Translations under genes and position numbers: made by a program
The notes under the pieces: model-generated
Databases searched by the model: none
Told to the model about the DNA's origin: nothing
The model's input: the letters and a program-made list of their open reading frames with translations, nothing else
Assembly (NCBI RefSeq): GCF_000372725.1
Contig: NW_005201792.1
Location: 313,440 to 377,439, forward strand
DNA from: Emiliania huxleyi CCMP1516
Taxonomy: Eukaryota; Haptophyta; Isochrysidales; Noelaerhabdaceae
Direction of reading: 5' to 3'
Length of the DNA: 64,000 nucleotides
Part shown: in pieces, positions 21,050-30,675 of the stretch
How positions within the stretch are numbered: position 1 is the stretch's first letter
How the letters are laid out: every line of letters starts with the position of its first letter

Positions 21050-22515
21050 CACACCCCGACCGACATCGACGGGGACAACGGTCAACGCACGCGACTCAAT
21101 TTTTGTTTCTTTGGCATCAGCGATCTCAGGCTGACAGGCAGCCATGCAGGTAGCTCTCCGCGTCGTCGGGTACGGGGGTAGAGACGCCGCGCGGCGCAAA
21201 AGGTTGTAGCATATAGGCTCTACTGAGACTCTAGGTACCACCACTTGTTGAGGCAAACTGGGTAAATAAATATTTTTGAACGGATGAACGGCGAGGCTCG
21301 TGGTTTTTTTGAACGGTAACAAAGACCTGTTGCACGCAAACCCCGTGTCCGTGAACCACCGTCTAGCCAGTCCGGACAAGGCGCAAAAACAGGCATTAGC
21401 GCCTCTCGCGTGGGCACTGACGGTACTGGCGCCGGTGTACAGACTGTATAGACTACACACACGAGCTCACACGTCAAAAATATGAGCAGCAGGAGCCAGT
21501 TTGGCTCTGGGGGGTGGGTGGAGGCGAGGGCCCTAGGGGGTACCCATGCGGGGGGGAGATGGGGTCCCCCAGCCCGCCGCAGGCGCCGATCTCGCATTTT
21601 TTCTTTTCCGCGCATTCTTTTACTTGTTTTCATGGGAATTCGGCGTACTTCCGCGGCCATGCTATCACGCCTTGCGACATCCTTTCGGCGCTGCTGACCG
21701 TGCCATGCTGCTCAACTGACCGCCTGCATAGCTCGCGGCCTTAGTCTTCGGCATTCAGTGACGACCTGATCGTACGGCCAGTAGGAAGGTGTCCTTCCAG
21801 CTGCGTGCACGCTTCTGACGCAATGCGCGTCACAAACTGCCTCGGATTGGCTGCTGGCACTCTCGAGGCTATGCCTACACAGCCTCGCGCGCATGGGCAG
21901 TCAAGAGGGACCATGCACCTTCTCAGGACAGCGCCGGTGCCTCTCTCTTGGACCGGCAAACGTGGTGGTCTCGTGTCACCGATGTGGGACCAGTGCGGCA
22001 TCGCGCCATCGACAGCTCTGAACTGCGCCTCACCACTGACCGGGAAGGCCGCCAAGTGGGTCAGCACCGGTCGCACATTGTGGCAGCAGTCAGCAGCGCA
22101 TGTCTGATAGCTAGAGCAGCAGCGTCAGGGTCGCAGGGTCGGATCGTGTCAAGCCTCTCGCCCGGCCGGCCGCGTGCAGACGTCGGCCTGTCTGCTGTCT
22201 GGAGTGATCTGTCGGCGGTCAGTACGACCGATCAGGTCGGAGTTTTCTGATGGTTGGAGGGTCTATCTGTATGTACTCCTCGAGATCTCTCCAAATCTGC
22301 CCTCTACTTAACCGTACTTAATCGGGAAGTCGGTGCTAGTCGAGACTAGTAGAGCCGGAGCCCCGTTTCCGCACACTGCTGCGCGGCGCACGGTGCCTCC
22401 GGGGGCCCCCGCCTCCCCCCAGAGCAGTTTGGCCCCCCATGGCCCTCTGCACCGCGCCTGGCGCCCAGCCGCTGCACGCACTGCGAAGGGCCGAAGGCGC
22501 GGAGGTCGACTATCG
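21050..22515. other. Gene-poor spacer
   Basis: Mixed composition with no convincing gene. The ORFs on either strand (for example 21741-22076 minus, 21805-22107 plus) mirror each other and match no family I recognise. An A/T-richer stretch lies near 21240-21310. Confidence 0.45.
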
Positions 22516-22588
22516 CCTCTCGGAGAGGCGAGCAGCGCGGCGCGAGCCGGCAAAGCGGCGTGGATCCGTCCTCGTCCCCCACGAGGAC
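22516..22588 (+). repeat. 73-bp direct repeat, left copy
   Basis: Nearly identical to 25812-25884 (one clear mismatch, ctcg against cttg). It includes an 8-bp hairpin around a CCCCC loop (gtcctcgt-ccccc-acgaggac). Together the copies flank a 3.2-kb block that contains the 24-kb ORF. Confidence 0.8.
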
Positions 22589-22639
22589 TTGCCTCAGCCG
22601 CTCAGAAGTGGCCTGCAAGCGTGCGGCCGGCGCCAGCCC

Positions 22640-22893
22640 TCTCAGTTCACGAGGTGAACCGTGAACCCGGTTCATGAACCAGTTCGCGGTTCACGGTTAG
22701 TTCACGGTTCGCGGTTCACGGACTCGGGGCGGGGGCTAGTCGGTTCACGGTTCACGGTTCGGCCCGACGCTGCCCCGCCTGGTTCGTTCACGGTTCGCGG
22801 TTCGCCCTTTTGTCCTGCCTCGGTTCGGGTTCACGGTTCAGAGTTCACGGTCGGTTCGAGGGTGAACCACTGAACTAGTTCGTGAACCAAGCT
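22640..22893 (+). repeat. GTTCACGG-type simple repeat cluster
   Basis: Degenerate runs of ggttcacggttcgcggttca with both orientations represented (cgtgaacc at the left edge, ggttcacgg inside), plus a block reading cacggactcggggcgggggc. The same block types recur at 25608-25730. Confidence 0.8.
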
Positions 22894-22931
22894 TATTTTC
22901 ACACCTCTTACACACCGACACAGTTCGAGTC

Positions 22932-22988
22932 AGAGATTTTTAGCAATACCAAACAACTCTAACACTCACACGTCATTTGGGGCCTGGA
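22932..22988. repeat. Dispersed repeat, copy 2
   Basis: Partner of 15402-15459, same orientation, directly after the GTTCACGG cluster. Confidence 0.75.
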
Positions 22989-23866
22989 GCCCTGTTCACG
23001 CGCGCGCGAGACGTGCAGACAGGGTTGCCAGGTGAGAGCGAATGGCGCGGTTCACGCCTCGCACAACAGAGAGAGAGATGCGCTCTGCATGGTGGGACAT
23101 AAAAGAGAGCGAGTACTTGGGCGAGTAGGCCGTGCGGTCGACGCTGCCGCGCGCGACTTTGCGCGCGAGGCGGCGCAGCTTGAGAACGGCGGTGGGCGAG
23201 AAGCCGCCGCCGAACGTCTCCGTAGAGCAGCAGGTTGAAGTTGTTGCGCATGACAAAGATCGCGTCGTGGTAGAAACCGCGATGCGCCTTCACGTAGCCG
23301 TGGCCGTTCTTGTGGTCGAAGGGTTGGCCGGGCTGCCCGCGCGCCTTGCAGCCCATGTTTAGGCGGCGGGCCTTCTCTTCGGTGTTGCCGAAGGCGTAGG
23401 AGTGGCCGACGGAGGCGGGCGTGCCGCCAGGCCACTCGAGGCGTTGCCAACGCCCGCCGAGGCGGCGGGCCTTCTCTTCGGTGTTGCCGAAGGCGTAGGA
23501 GTGGCCAACGGAGGCGGGCGTGCCGCCAGGCCACTCGAGGCGTTGCCAACGCCCGCCGAGGAGGTCTTGAGGAGGGGCGTCCAGAGCTTGACTTCATTCA
23601 CCTCATCGCATCCTCCCGGGCCAGCGTGGGGTTCCGCGAGGTCGACCTTGTACCCCTCGTTGTACTGCCGGGTGGCGGGTGAGCTCTGGTTTCTCCTTGT
23701 CACCGTGCACGACCGGCGCGTTGGCCGGGGCGCGCATCGCGTCCGCCCAGGCGGCGAGGACGCCGTCATGGGGCCGCCGGTGGTTGTTTTGCACAGTTCG
23801 CGAACCACAGTTTGCGAACCTGCGCGAGTTGCGGATACACCCTGGTCCCCCAGGTGTGAACGTCAC
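22973..23866 (-). pseudogene. Unrecognised gene fragment with in-frame 33-aa tandem duplication
   Basis: Minus strand. Positions 23559-23361 hold two tandem 99-bp units encoding twice the same 33 residues (RWQRLEWPGGTPASVGHSYA, then FGNTEEKARR). The frame continues at 23360 into NMGCKARGQPGQPFDHKNGH and FYHDAIFVMRNNFNLLLYG before it degrades. Upstream pieces in other frames (YNEGYKVDLAEPHAGPGG, HDGVLAAWADAMRAPANAP) also look protein-like. IFVMRNN is a little like the VRNP strand of sulfotransferases, which is too weak to name it. Frames change without clear splice sites, so I call it a decayed copy next to mobile sequences. Confidence 0.4.
23361..23559 (-). repeat. Tandem duplication, 2 x 99 bp
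   Basis: Two head-to-tail 99-bp units with one or two differences (gccgacgg against gccaacgg). The period is a multiple of three and keeps the minus-strand reading frame. Confidence 0.9.
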
Positions 23867-23883
23867 GTGTGAACAGTCTCAGT
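23820..23883 (-). repeat. Segment shared (inverted) with 48032-48093
   Basis: The reverse complement of this segment matches 48032-48093 (ctgttcacacgtgacgttca and flanks) with about two differences. With 24328-24378 it defines a common element. Confidence 0.85.
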
Positions 23884-23966
23884 AGCCACTGTGAGTCTCC
23901 CGTGACAGCCGTAGTGTCTGTGAGTATCGGGGGAGCGAGTAGATAGCCGAACGGGGGTTTTTCCCC

Positions 23967-24183
23967 GACCTCCCCGAGGTCGGCCTGCGACCTCCGAGAG
24001 GTCTTGCGCCGCTGCACCCGCCGGGTTTTGCGAGCCCGGAAACGCTGAAAAGTAGGCTAGTAAGCGGGTGTTCTGTGTGGCTTGAGTAACGATCAAAGTT
24101 CTAAAACCGCCCAGAGGTGCTGTCACTCCGTAGAACGAACTAAGTAAACCTCACCGAGGTCGCCACTCAACCTCCCGGAGGTC
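23967..24183. repeat. Four short palindromes of type RACCTC-n-GAGGTC
   Basis: gacctccccgaggtc (23967-23981), gacctccgagaggtc (23989-24003), acctcaccgaggtc (24148-24161) and aacctcccggaggtc (24169-24183). The last abuts the ATG of the ORF at 24184. They could be protein-binding or RNA hairpin sites; function is unknown. Confidence 0.6.
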
Positions 24184-25689
24184 ATGGCAGAGCGTCGGGC
24201 GCCATGCGCCCGCTCGCCAGGGCCCGGCCCGGGGAGTGGCAGTCGCTCTTCCTGCGACCTGCGTCAAAGGCTGCAGAACACGCTGCATATCGCCGGTTCA
24301 CGGGCCCAAGGCGATGGTTCACGCCTCGGGTCCGGCGGCAGCTCACGCCCTGCACAAGGTAAACTCCCAGTTCCGCAGATTGGTAGCGGCGGCGGGGGAA
24401 AGGCTGCAACCAGCCCTTCCCAGCCCAAAACCTTGGCTTCCAGCCTTCCCAAACCCAACCGTTCAGTTGTTGGGTCAAGGGGCGCAGAACCCCCCAAAGT
24501 CAACCGTACAGTAGTTCGACCACAAGGGGGAAACTTTTCCCAAGTCGACCCTTCAGAGGTCGCGTCGGAAAAGGGCAAAGTTGAGCTCTCAGCGGTTGCA
24601 CCAGAGGTTGCAAACGGCAAAGTTGAGCACTCAGCGGTTGCACCAACGGTTGCGAAGATCCCGTCCAAACTTAACCCAATAAAGGACGCAAGTTCGATAT
24701 CATACTCTGCCGACCCGACGGCCGCTTCGGCAGCAGAGATGGGCGGCCAGACTGGAGAGGGCTGGATGTGCCAGAAGGCAGCGCAGCTCCTCGCTCCAGC
24801 GTCGGAGGCAATGCAGCTGGCCAAGGGTCTCATTGTCGGGAAGGTGCACGGCGAGCCTGTCGACACAACCGCCTGGTCGACTCTCTCCGAGCTTTCAAGC
24901 GGGTACGGTGCGAGGGGCTTCATGGGGATCAACTTCCTGAGCCAATTCTTCACTGCGTCCAAAGTTGGCCGTGGGCATGGCAACCCCACAAACATGGTGC
25001 TGAACGAGGCGTACAAGGACCTCTCGCTCATGCTCATCCCCAATGACGGCCAGGCCGAGGTCTCCTCTTTTGGCACCATGCTCAAGCTGGCCACTTCCAC
25101 CAAGCAGCCTGACAACTGGATCAGCCGCCAGCCGCCCGACTTCCGCTACGTACTCACTAGCGGCAACCTCCTGGACGGCACCAACCTCGCCCAAGTCATG
25201 AAGCAGCCGCCCGCTGACAAGATCCTGCCCCACCAATCGCCAATCGGCCTCGCCCGCATTGCAGTCTGCAAGGACTTCCTGCTGGGCGGCGGACACGAGT
25301 GCCCCAAGATTGGGTGTGATGAAGAGATTGACTGCCACCAGTACCTGGTGACCTCCATCCGGCTGCTCAACCTCAACCCTTCGGCAGTTGGGCTCCCATT
25401 CAAGCTCAAGACGCCGGACGGCAACTCCATCACCATCAAGAACGAGGCGGAGTACACCGCCATGACCGAGGCCACGGTCATGATGCTCATCACGATGAGT
25501 GTGCAGCACAACTTGACGGCGCTGTGCTGCGACGACGAGGCTGCTCGCAAGGAGATCATGCACTCGCCCGCCATCCATGCTGTCCGGAAGTACGCGGGGG
25601 GAGTCGGTTCACGGATCACGGTTCACGGACTTGGGGTGGGGGCTAGTCGGTTCACGGTTCGGGGTTCACGGACTCGGGGCGGGGGCTAG
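24184..25689 (+). CDS. Unrecognised 501-aa protein of a repeat-flanked element
   Basis: Starts directly after a GAGGTC palindrome. Residues 1-180 are low-complexity and repeat-bearing (VELSAVAPEVANGKVEHSAV). Residues about 185-475 look globular (TLSELSSGYGARGFMGINFL, SFGTMLKLATSTKQPDNWIS, VCKDFLLGGGHECPKIGCDE, EAEYTAMTEATVMMLITMSV). No family is recognised; there are no DDE, reverse transcriptase or integrase motifs. The last ~27 residues are translated from the GTTCACGG repeat cluster, so the natural C-terminus was probably replaced when the repeat arrived. The surrounding repeats, and an inverted, internally deleted copy of its 5' region at 48 kb, suggest it belongs to a mobile element. Confidence 0.5.
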   Translation: MAERRAPCARSPGPGPGSGSRSSCDLRQRLQNTLHIAGSRAQGDGSRLGSGGSSRPAQGKLPVPQIGSGGGGKAATSPSQPKTLASSLPKPNRSVVGSRGAEPPKVNRTVVRPQGGNFSQVDPSEVASEKGKVELSAVAPEVANGKVEHSAVAPTVAKIPSKLNPIKDASSISYSADPTAASAAEMGGQTGEGWMCQKAAQLLAPASEAMQLAKGLIVGKVHGEPVDTTAWSTLSELSSGYGARGFMGINFLSQFFTASKVGRGHGNPTNMVLNEAYKDLSLMLIPNDGQAEVSSFGTMLKLATSTKQPDNWISRQPPDFRYVLTSGNLLDGTNLAQVMKQPPADKILPHQSPIGLARIAVCKDFLLGGGHECPKIGCDEEIDCHQYLVTSIRLLNLNPSAVGLPFKLKTPDGNSITIKNEAEYTAMTEATVMMLITMSVQHNLTALCCDDEAARKEIMHSPAIHAVRKYAGGVGSRITVHGLGVGASRFTVRGSRTRGGG

Positions 25690-25730
25690 TTGGTTCACGG
25701 TTCACGGTTCACGATTCCGGCGTGAACTGA
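25608..25730 (+). repeat. GTTCACGG-type repeat cluster, right copy
   Basis: Repeats of ggttcacgg with blocks cacggacttggggtgggggc and cacggactcggggcgggggc, as in 22640-22893. It forms the 3' end of the 24-kb ORF. Confidence 0.8.
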
Positions 25731-25811
25731 GACGGCTGGCCGGCGCTGGTGAGCGTGAGGGATGGGCTAAACTCCCTCTCGCTGCAGTGGCAGGCAGGCG
25801 GGCGAGAGGCA

Positions 25812-25884
25812 CCTCTCGGAGAGGCGAGCAGCGCGGCGCGAGCCGGCAAAGCGGCGTGGATCCGTCCTTGTCCCCCACGAGGAC
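25812..25884 (+). repeat. 73-bp direct repeat, right copy
   Basis: Partner of 22516-22588, same orientation. Confidence 0.8.
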
Positions 25885-26074
25885 AGCGGCGAACGAGGCA
25901 CGGTAGCTCTCCGATATGAGGCGCGTTGCACTTGCCAGTGCTGCCCTGGCCTTCTGTCTGCCCGCCCAATGGGTGGCAGGTGCCTCTGCTGCTGTGGCAT
26001 GCCTCACGGCTGCGACTGGCCGGCGCCTCGGCGCGTCAGCTCCACCTCACCATCACCCCTCACCTCACCATAGC

Positions 26075-26083
26075 AAAAAAAAA
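26075..26083 (-). terminator. Pol III terminator of tRNA-Thr
   Basis: Nine A on the plus strand, that is T9 in the transcript, starting five bases after the tRNA discriminator base. Confidence 0.85.
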
Positions 26084-26087
26084 CATT

Positions 26088-26159
26088 AGCCGCCAGCGAG
26101 GTTCGAACTCGCGACCTTAGCATTACGAGTGCCACGCTCTACCGCTGAGCTACGGCGGC
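26088..26159 (-). tRNA. tRNA-Thr(CGU)
   Basis: Full cloverleaf on the minus strand: acceptor GCCGCCG paired with TGGCGGC (one G-U), D stem GCTC/GAGC, anticodon stem TGGCA/TGCTA with loop CTCGTAA (anticodon CGT, decoding ACG), T stem GCGAG/CTCGC with loop TTCGAAC. There is no intron and CCA is not encoded. The internal A box (tagctcagcggtaga) and B box (gagttcgaacc) are intact. Confidence 0.95.
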
Positions 26160-26261
26160 TAAGTTTGCTGGGAGACGGTGAAACGATCGCTCCGCACCCG
26201 CCTATATAGAATGTGAATTTTCCGCGAGAAAGTGGCGAATATTATTATTTTATTGTTTAAA

Positions 26262-26462
26262 GAATATGTTTTTTTTTGTATAAAGGTAGTAAAGTTATAT
26301 GATGATGAGGTGGGATGGTGATGGTGAGATGAGATGGTAGGTGGGATGGTGATGGTGAGGTGGGATGGTGAAGGTGAGAATATGTTTTTTTTTGTATAAA
26401 GGTAGTAAGGTTATATGATGATGAGGTGGGATGGTGATGGTGAGATGAGATGGTAGGTGGGA
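26262..26462. repeat. Tandem duplication, period 116 bp, A/T-rich plus GGTGGGATGGTG repeats
   Basis: The segment from gaatatgttttttttt to gagatggtaggtggga occurs at 26262 and again at 26378. Between and around the copies are gatggtgaggtgggatggtg repeats, which also appear at 26873-26910 and, inverted, near 26041-26070. Confidence 0.85.
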
Positions 26463-26463
26463 C

Positions 26464-26871
26464 AGGTGGCGTTTATTTTTGCTTGGGCGGCCCTCATGCT
26501 GAAATTCTGCAAAAACCCTGGCCGGCCCCTGCGGTGCCCCTACCTACCTACCTACCTACCTACCCTACTTATGGGAAACTAAAAAAGAAATCACTCGATG
26601 GGTGAAGGTGGGGTACTATACCAACTAGAGTGATGGTTGGTGGTACTCTCCTGCATCCACAGTCCTTCTTGTGACATGGGAGGCCACTCTCAAGCCCTAC
26701 AAGCATCAGATCACCCATTTGGGGAGGGTTGACATCGTGATTTCCGCGGAAAATTTCTTTTTCTGCTGTGAAAATTCCAGCTTGAAGAGAGGGAAAACCC
26801 CGACGGGAGGGCCCAGACCTACCCTACCTACCCCGGCATGAGGGCCGGCCAAGCAAAAATAAACGCCACCT
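26464..26871. mobile_element. MITE-like element, 408 bp with 36-bp terminal inverted repeats
   Basis: Left end 26464-26499 (aggtggcgtttatttttgct...cctcatgc) is the reverse complement of 26836-26871 with one mismatch. The interior has ctacc repeats (five or more near 26548) and no coding capacity. Flanks are themselves GGTGGGA repeats, so a target-site duplication cannot be read cleanly. Confidence 0.75.
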
Positions 26872-27463
26872 GGGTGGGATGGTGATGGTGAGGTGGGATG
26901 GTGAAGGTGAGCTGCTCTCGTACATTCGAGCGGCTCCGAGGCGAAGCGCTGACTCCCAGGCCATGCCGCGCAAGGAGCGCGCGCCTCGAGGCGAGCAACT
27001 GCGCGTACGTGCCGCGCGGTCTTGGTGGCGCGAATGTACTGTGCATCGGTAGACCTCGTGCATGCGCAGTGCATGCGTGTGCGTTAATCACACAGACTGT
27101 GTGTCACAGTCATCGCGACAGCTAGAGTGTGGTGTATTGTGTTCGCAAAGAGTAAGAGAATGATTAAGAATGCACGCGTCCACACGCACACATGCACACA
27201 CACACGCCGACCCGCACGCACATGCGTACCCGCGCACTCGCGACTGGCGACAATCCAGACTCCGCGCGCGACCGAGAGCGAGGACCGAAGGTCACGCTCA
27301 GCCAGCCCTCTCACACACTCACACCAGCACGCCGCCCTCATCCTCGCCCGTCTGGGAAACCCTCGTTTCCTATGTACTCGGTCCCCCAACGGAAGAGGCC
27401 TCGCTCCTATTGGAACTGGCCAACATCAGATTTGCCGCGTGCGTCCCTTTTTGAGCCGGAAAG
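26872..27463. other. Gene-poor spacer
   Basis: GGTGGGATGGTG repeats at the left edge, a CA-rich run near 27180-27230 and no convincing gene. Confidence 0.5.
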
Positions 27464-27900
27464 CTATTTTCTTTTGGGTCCTGTGGGCACCCTAGCAGGC
27501 CACCCCTCGGTGACCACGCCGGTCCGGACCGATGGCGCTCGGTGTGGAGCAAGCAAGACCCCCCCCCCCCCATCGGCGCGCGCTCGCCATTCCAACGGCC
27601 GCCAGGAGCACCAAGAGGACTCCTCATGGCTGTGGTCAAGTGGGCTTCGACCGGCCTCGGCTGGGGGGGCGGGTTGTCCCGGCTGCGGACGCCTTCTGCA
27701 GCCCCCTGGGATGGGGACAGCACCCAAAAACTGCCCCTCGAAGTTGACCTCGCCCGCGGCGGTGCCGTACTCGCCCTTCTCGACGAGGTCCTTGATGAAG
27801 TCGTCCCACTTGTCTTCCGGGATTGTCTCCTCGAGGCGCAGCCGCGCGTGCAGCGAAGGAGGCCAGGGGCAGCCGACGCTAACGGAGCGGGGCGACGATC
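27464..27900 (-). pseudogene. Gene fragment, unrecognised
   Basis: Minus strand, no Met. About 27870-27728 reads LHARLRLEETIPEDKWDDFI then KDLVEKGEYGTAAGEVNFEG, clearly protein-like and acidic. It runs on in frame to 27464 through less convincing sequence. It is probably one exon or a relic, and no family is recognised. Between 27901 and 28697 I see no gene; a mirror pair of ORFs around 28027-28366 is unsupported. Confidence 0.35.
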
Positions 27901-28697
27901 GGAATACTCGAATGAAGCCACCCCCCCGACTCGGCGCCGGCGAAGGAGCTGTTGACGGTGTTTAGGATGCCTGGTGTCGGTAAGCTGAGTACGTCAAACA
28001 CTGCGCTGCCCAATGCGCTGTGGTAGTCAAGTCGAGTAGTCAAGCAGCAGTGGCGTATGAGTAGTGGATGATCCAGAGGCAAGTGCAGCCCGGCTGATTG
28101 TTCCTCCGATTCGGACAATCTCATTCAGTCGGTCTGCAGTCGGGAGCTGATAGTCGGGTCGGAAATGACTGTGAAGGCCATGCATACGCGCAGCCCAGGT
28201 TGCAACTACGAGAGCCCGTAGCGCTTGATGGCGAGCCAAGCCAGTAGCGTGGAAATCCTGGTTGCGGGCCATGAGCGGATTCTGACTGGTGTCGGCTTGC
28301 GACGGAGAAGGATTGACGGTCAGCGTTCAGCCGCGGGGATGAGTCGCGCGGTTGAAGTTCGACCAATCACGGGTCACCACGTTTGATCGGGGGAGCACGA
28401 GGGCTCCCACTCGCGCCCGGCGGCGCGCGGAGGAGGCCGAGGGTATAGGCCAAGTACAGAAAGAGAGCAAGCAGCTACGACACGACACCGCAGTTCGGGA
28501 GAGCCGAACTAGTACCTAGGTAGGAGACGCGTGACCACAATGGGACGAACGAAACTCATGTGAGACAGAGGGTCACGCGGGACAGGAGTAAAGTGCCAAA
28601 GGGGGCACCACGGAGAGTTGCCGAGGTTTTCTTTTTCTGCGAAGTCCTTCCAAACTCGCCCGTGTCGCAACCCGCCACTCCCGTTCCTCGCCCACAC

Positions 28698-29739
28698 ATG
28701 GAGCCCGGCTCCAGCGTCCTCGCCATCCTCAGCAACCACGACCCGCGCGCCTGGACCGGCTCCGCCTGCGACGGCGGCGCCAACGCGACGTGCAACCTCC
28801 GGCTCTTTGAGGCGGCGATAGCGCGAGGCGCGGCGGCGGGCGCCGGCGCCGTGCTCTTCCCCGAGGGCTACGCGCTCAGCCCCGATTTCGGGACCGAGCC
28901 GTGGATCTCGCCGGCGGGCGCCACGCCGTGCGCGGCGGCGCGCACAACCCAAGGAGACTCGCCGCTCCAGTCCGGGCTGGCGTGCGCGGCGAGGCGGCAG
29001 CGCGTGGCGGTCGTCGCCAACGTGCTCGTCCGGATGGGCGGCGGCGAGAAGCAGATTCGCGAGGTTGTGATTGACGCGGCGGGCGCGGTCGTCTCCTCGT
29101 ACGGCAAGCGGCACCTCTTCCCCTCGGAGCGGTGGCCGCTCGGCTTCTCTCCCTCGAGCGACGCGCCGACGGTGGCGCCGCTGCTCGGCGGCCGCGTCGG
29201 GCTGCTCATCTGCTACGAGGGCGTCTACCCGGAGCTGAGTGGCGACTGGAGTCAGGTGGATGGCCCGCCCACGCGCGCCGGGCCTCGCGGCTCTGGATTC
29301 CGGCTCCGGCTCCCGGACGTGGGAGACGCGGGGCGCAACCCACGCCAAACCGCCCCACGCCACCGCGTGCCGGGGCGCGCGGAGAGAAGCTGAAGCTCGC
29401 CTCCCCTCGCCTCAGGTGGACGGCCTCCGGCGCGACGGCGCTCAGGCGCTCCTCTGGTCGATCGGGTCGCACTTGCCGGTGGATGCGGGCGCCGCGCGCC
29501 TCGCGCGGCGCACGGGGCTGCCCGTGCTCGCGTCGGCCGATGGCGCGGCCGCGCACGCCGTCGCCGCGACCGGCGCGCCGCTGCCACCATCCCGCAGCGT
29601 TGCGCTGCGTGGGGCCGTCGCCGGGTACGTGGGCAACGCGTCGCTTCGCCTCTGGCCCCTCCCGGCGGCTCCTCTCCGCAGAGGCGCGCAAGACATGCGG
29701 CGTGTCTGGACCCGAGCGCCCGAGCTGACCGCAAGCTGA
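28698..29739 (+). CDS. Vanin/biotinidase-type carbon-nitrogen hydrolase
   Basis: Two exons, 28698-29255 and 29416-29739, 293 aa. The nitrilase triad is visible: Glu in GAVLFPEGYAL, Lys in YGKRHLFPSERWPLGF, Cys in VGLLICYEGVYPEL. The last two contexts are typical of pantetheinase/biotinidase. The splice joins ELSGDWSQ to VDGLRRDGAQALLWSIGSHL as in that family. The intron starts gtggatggcccgcc, close to the exon start GTGGACGGCCTCCG. Reaction inferred: amide hydrolysis of pantetheine, biocytin or a similar compound. The frame is open upstream to 28560, but ATG 28698 precedes the first conserved strand. No signal peptide is seen, unlike secreted animal vanins. The C-terminal domain is short. Confidence 0.8.
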
Positions 29740-30202
29740 CCCTCGATCCTCGGACTTTCGATACACATTTTGCCGACTCTAGTTGCCGTAGCCATCTCCC
29801 AGCCCCAGAGCCCCCACTTTCCTCCTTTCGAGTGACGGTGTTCACACGTTGTATACTAGCGGCCCCCGCTGCGCTGCGTCACTGTGTTGTAATCGTTTGT
29901 GCAGCATGCGCGTGTGTGTGTGTGTGGTACACCGCGTGCGTGGCCCGCCCTTGTAGGGCCCGCCCGAGCTCCGCGGGGAACGGCGCGCGCCCCTCCCCGT
30001 CCCGGCGGAGCTGGGTGCGGCAGACGGGCCCACGGGTCGGTTCCGGGCCGATTTGCATTTGGGGCCGTTCTGTCTAGTTCTGCGGGGTCAAATCTCAAAA
30101 TCGAGCTTGACAGTTAAAAATCCAGTAAAAATCTCGCCCCCACGGATGGTACTTTTTTATTTTTTTTGGCCACGATCGTCGCCCGGGCCCGTGAGCGCAT
30201 AG
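29740..30202. other. Intergenic, no gene seen
   Basis: A GT run near 29910-29930 and T-rich stretch near 30150-30170; nothing coding recognised. Confidence 0.5.
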
Positions 30203-30445
30203 GGAATCATCTTCAACTTCGCCAAAGAGGTTGGCAGCCCGAGCGCCGTCGACCGCACCGACTATGGCACAGCCTCCGGCAGCGCCCGGGGCTTCGCCCA
30301 GCACCACTCGCAGCAGCTCTCGCGCGCCGCCGTCTGTGGCGACGCGCAAAACATCAACAACGCTGCTCGCAACATGCGTGTCGCGCACTCGTTCATGACC
30401 GGTCTCAATGCCCCACCCCCCTGCGCGCGGCCGCGGGCCTTCTAG
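30203..30445 (+). pseudogene. Exon-like fragment, unrecognised
   Basis: After a possible acceptor (gcgcatag) the frame reads GIIFNFAKEVGSPSAVDRTD, YGTASGSARGFAQHHSQQLS and NINNAARNMRVAHSFMTGLN, then stops at 30445 after a Pro-rich tail. It is protein-like but lacks a start, and no family is recognised. It is a relic or a single exon. Confidence 0.35.
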
Positions 30446-30675
30446 GCCCGCGGGTAGTCTCCCCCCATCCCCAGGGCCTCCAGGGCTCGCACCTCAACCT
30501 CTCACAGACCAGCGCACAGCGCCATGGGACGTATTAAGAATTGTGGATAGAATTCTTCTCAATAACAAGGCTGTGATCGGAGGGTAAGAGGGTATACTGT
30601 ACGCTCGACGGGCACCTTCGGCGTGGCGCTTCGCTCGCCCCGCTCGCGACGCACCAACCAACGGTCCACACCCAT

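Noticed and set aside
23603..23866. Sulfotransferase assignment for the 23-kb fragment
   Set aside because: Only one weak motif-like stretch and broken frames.
26706..27074. ORF overlapping the MITE-like element
   Set aside because: Runs through the inverted repeat and simple repeats; no protein-like pattern.
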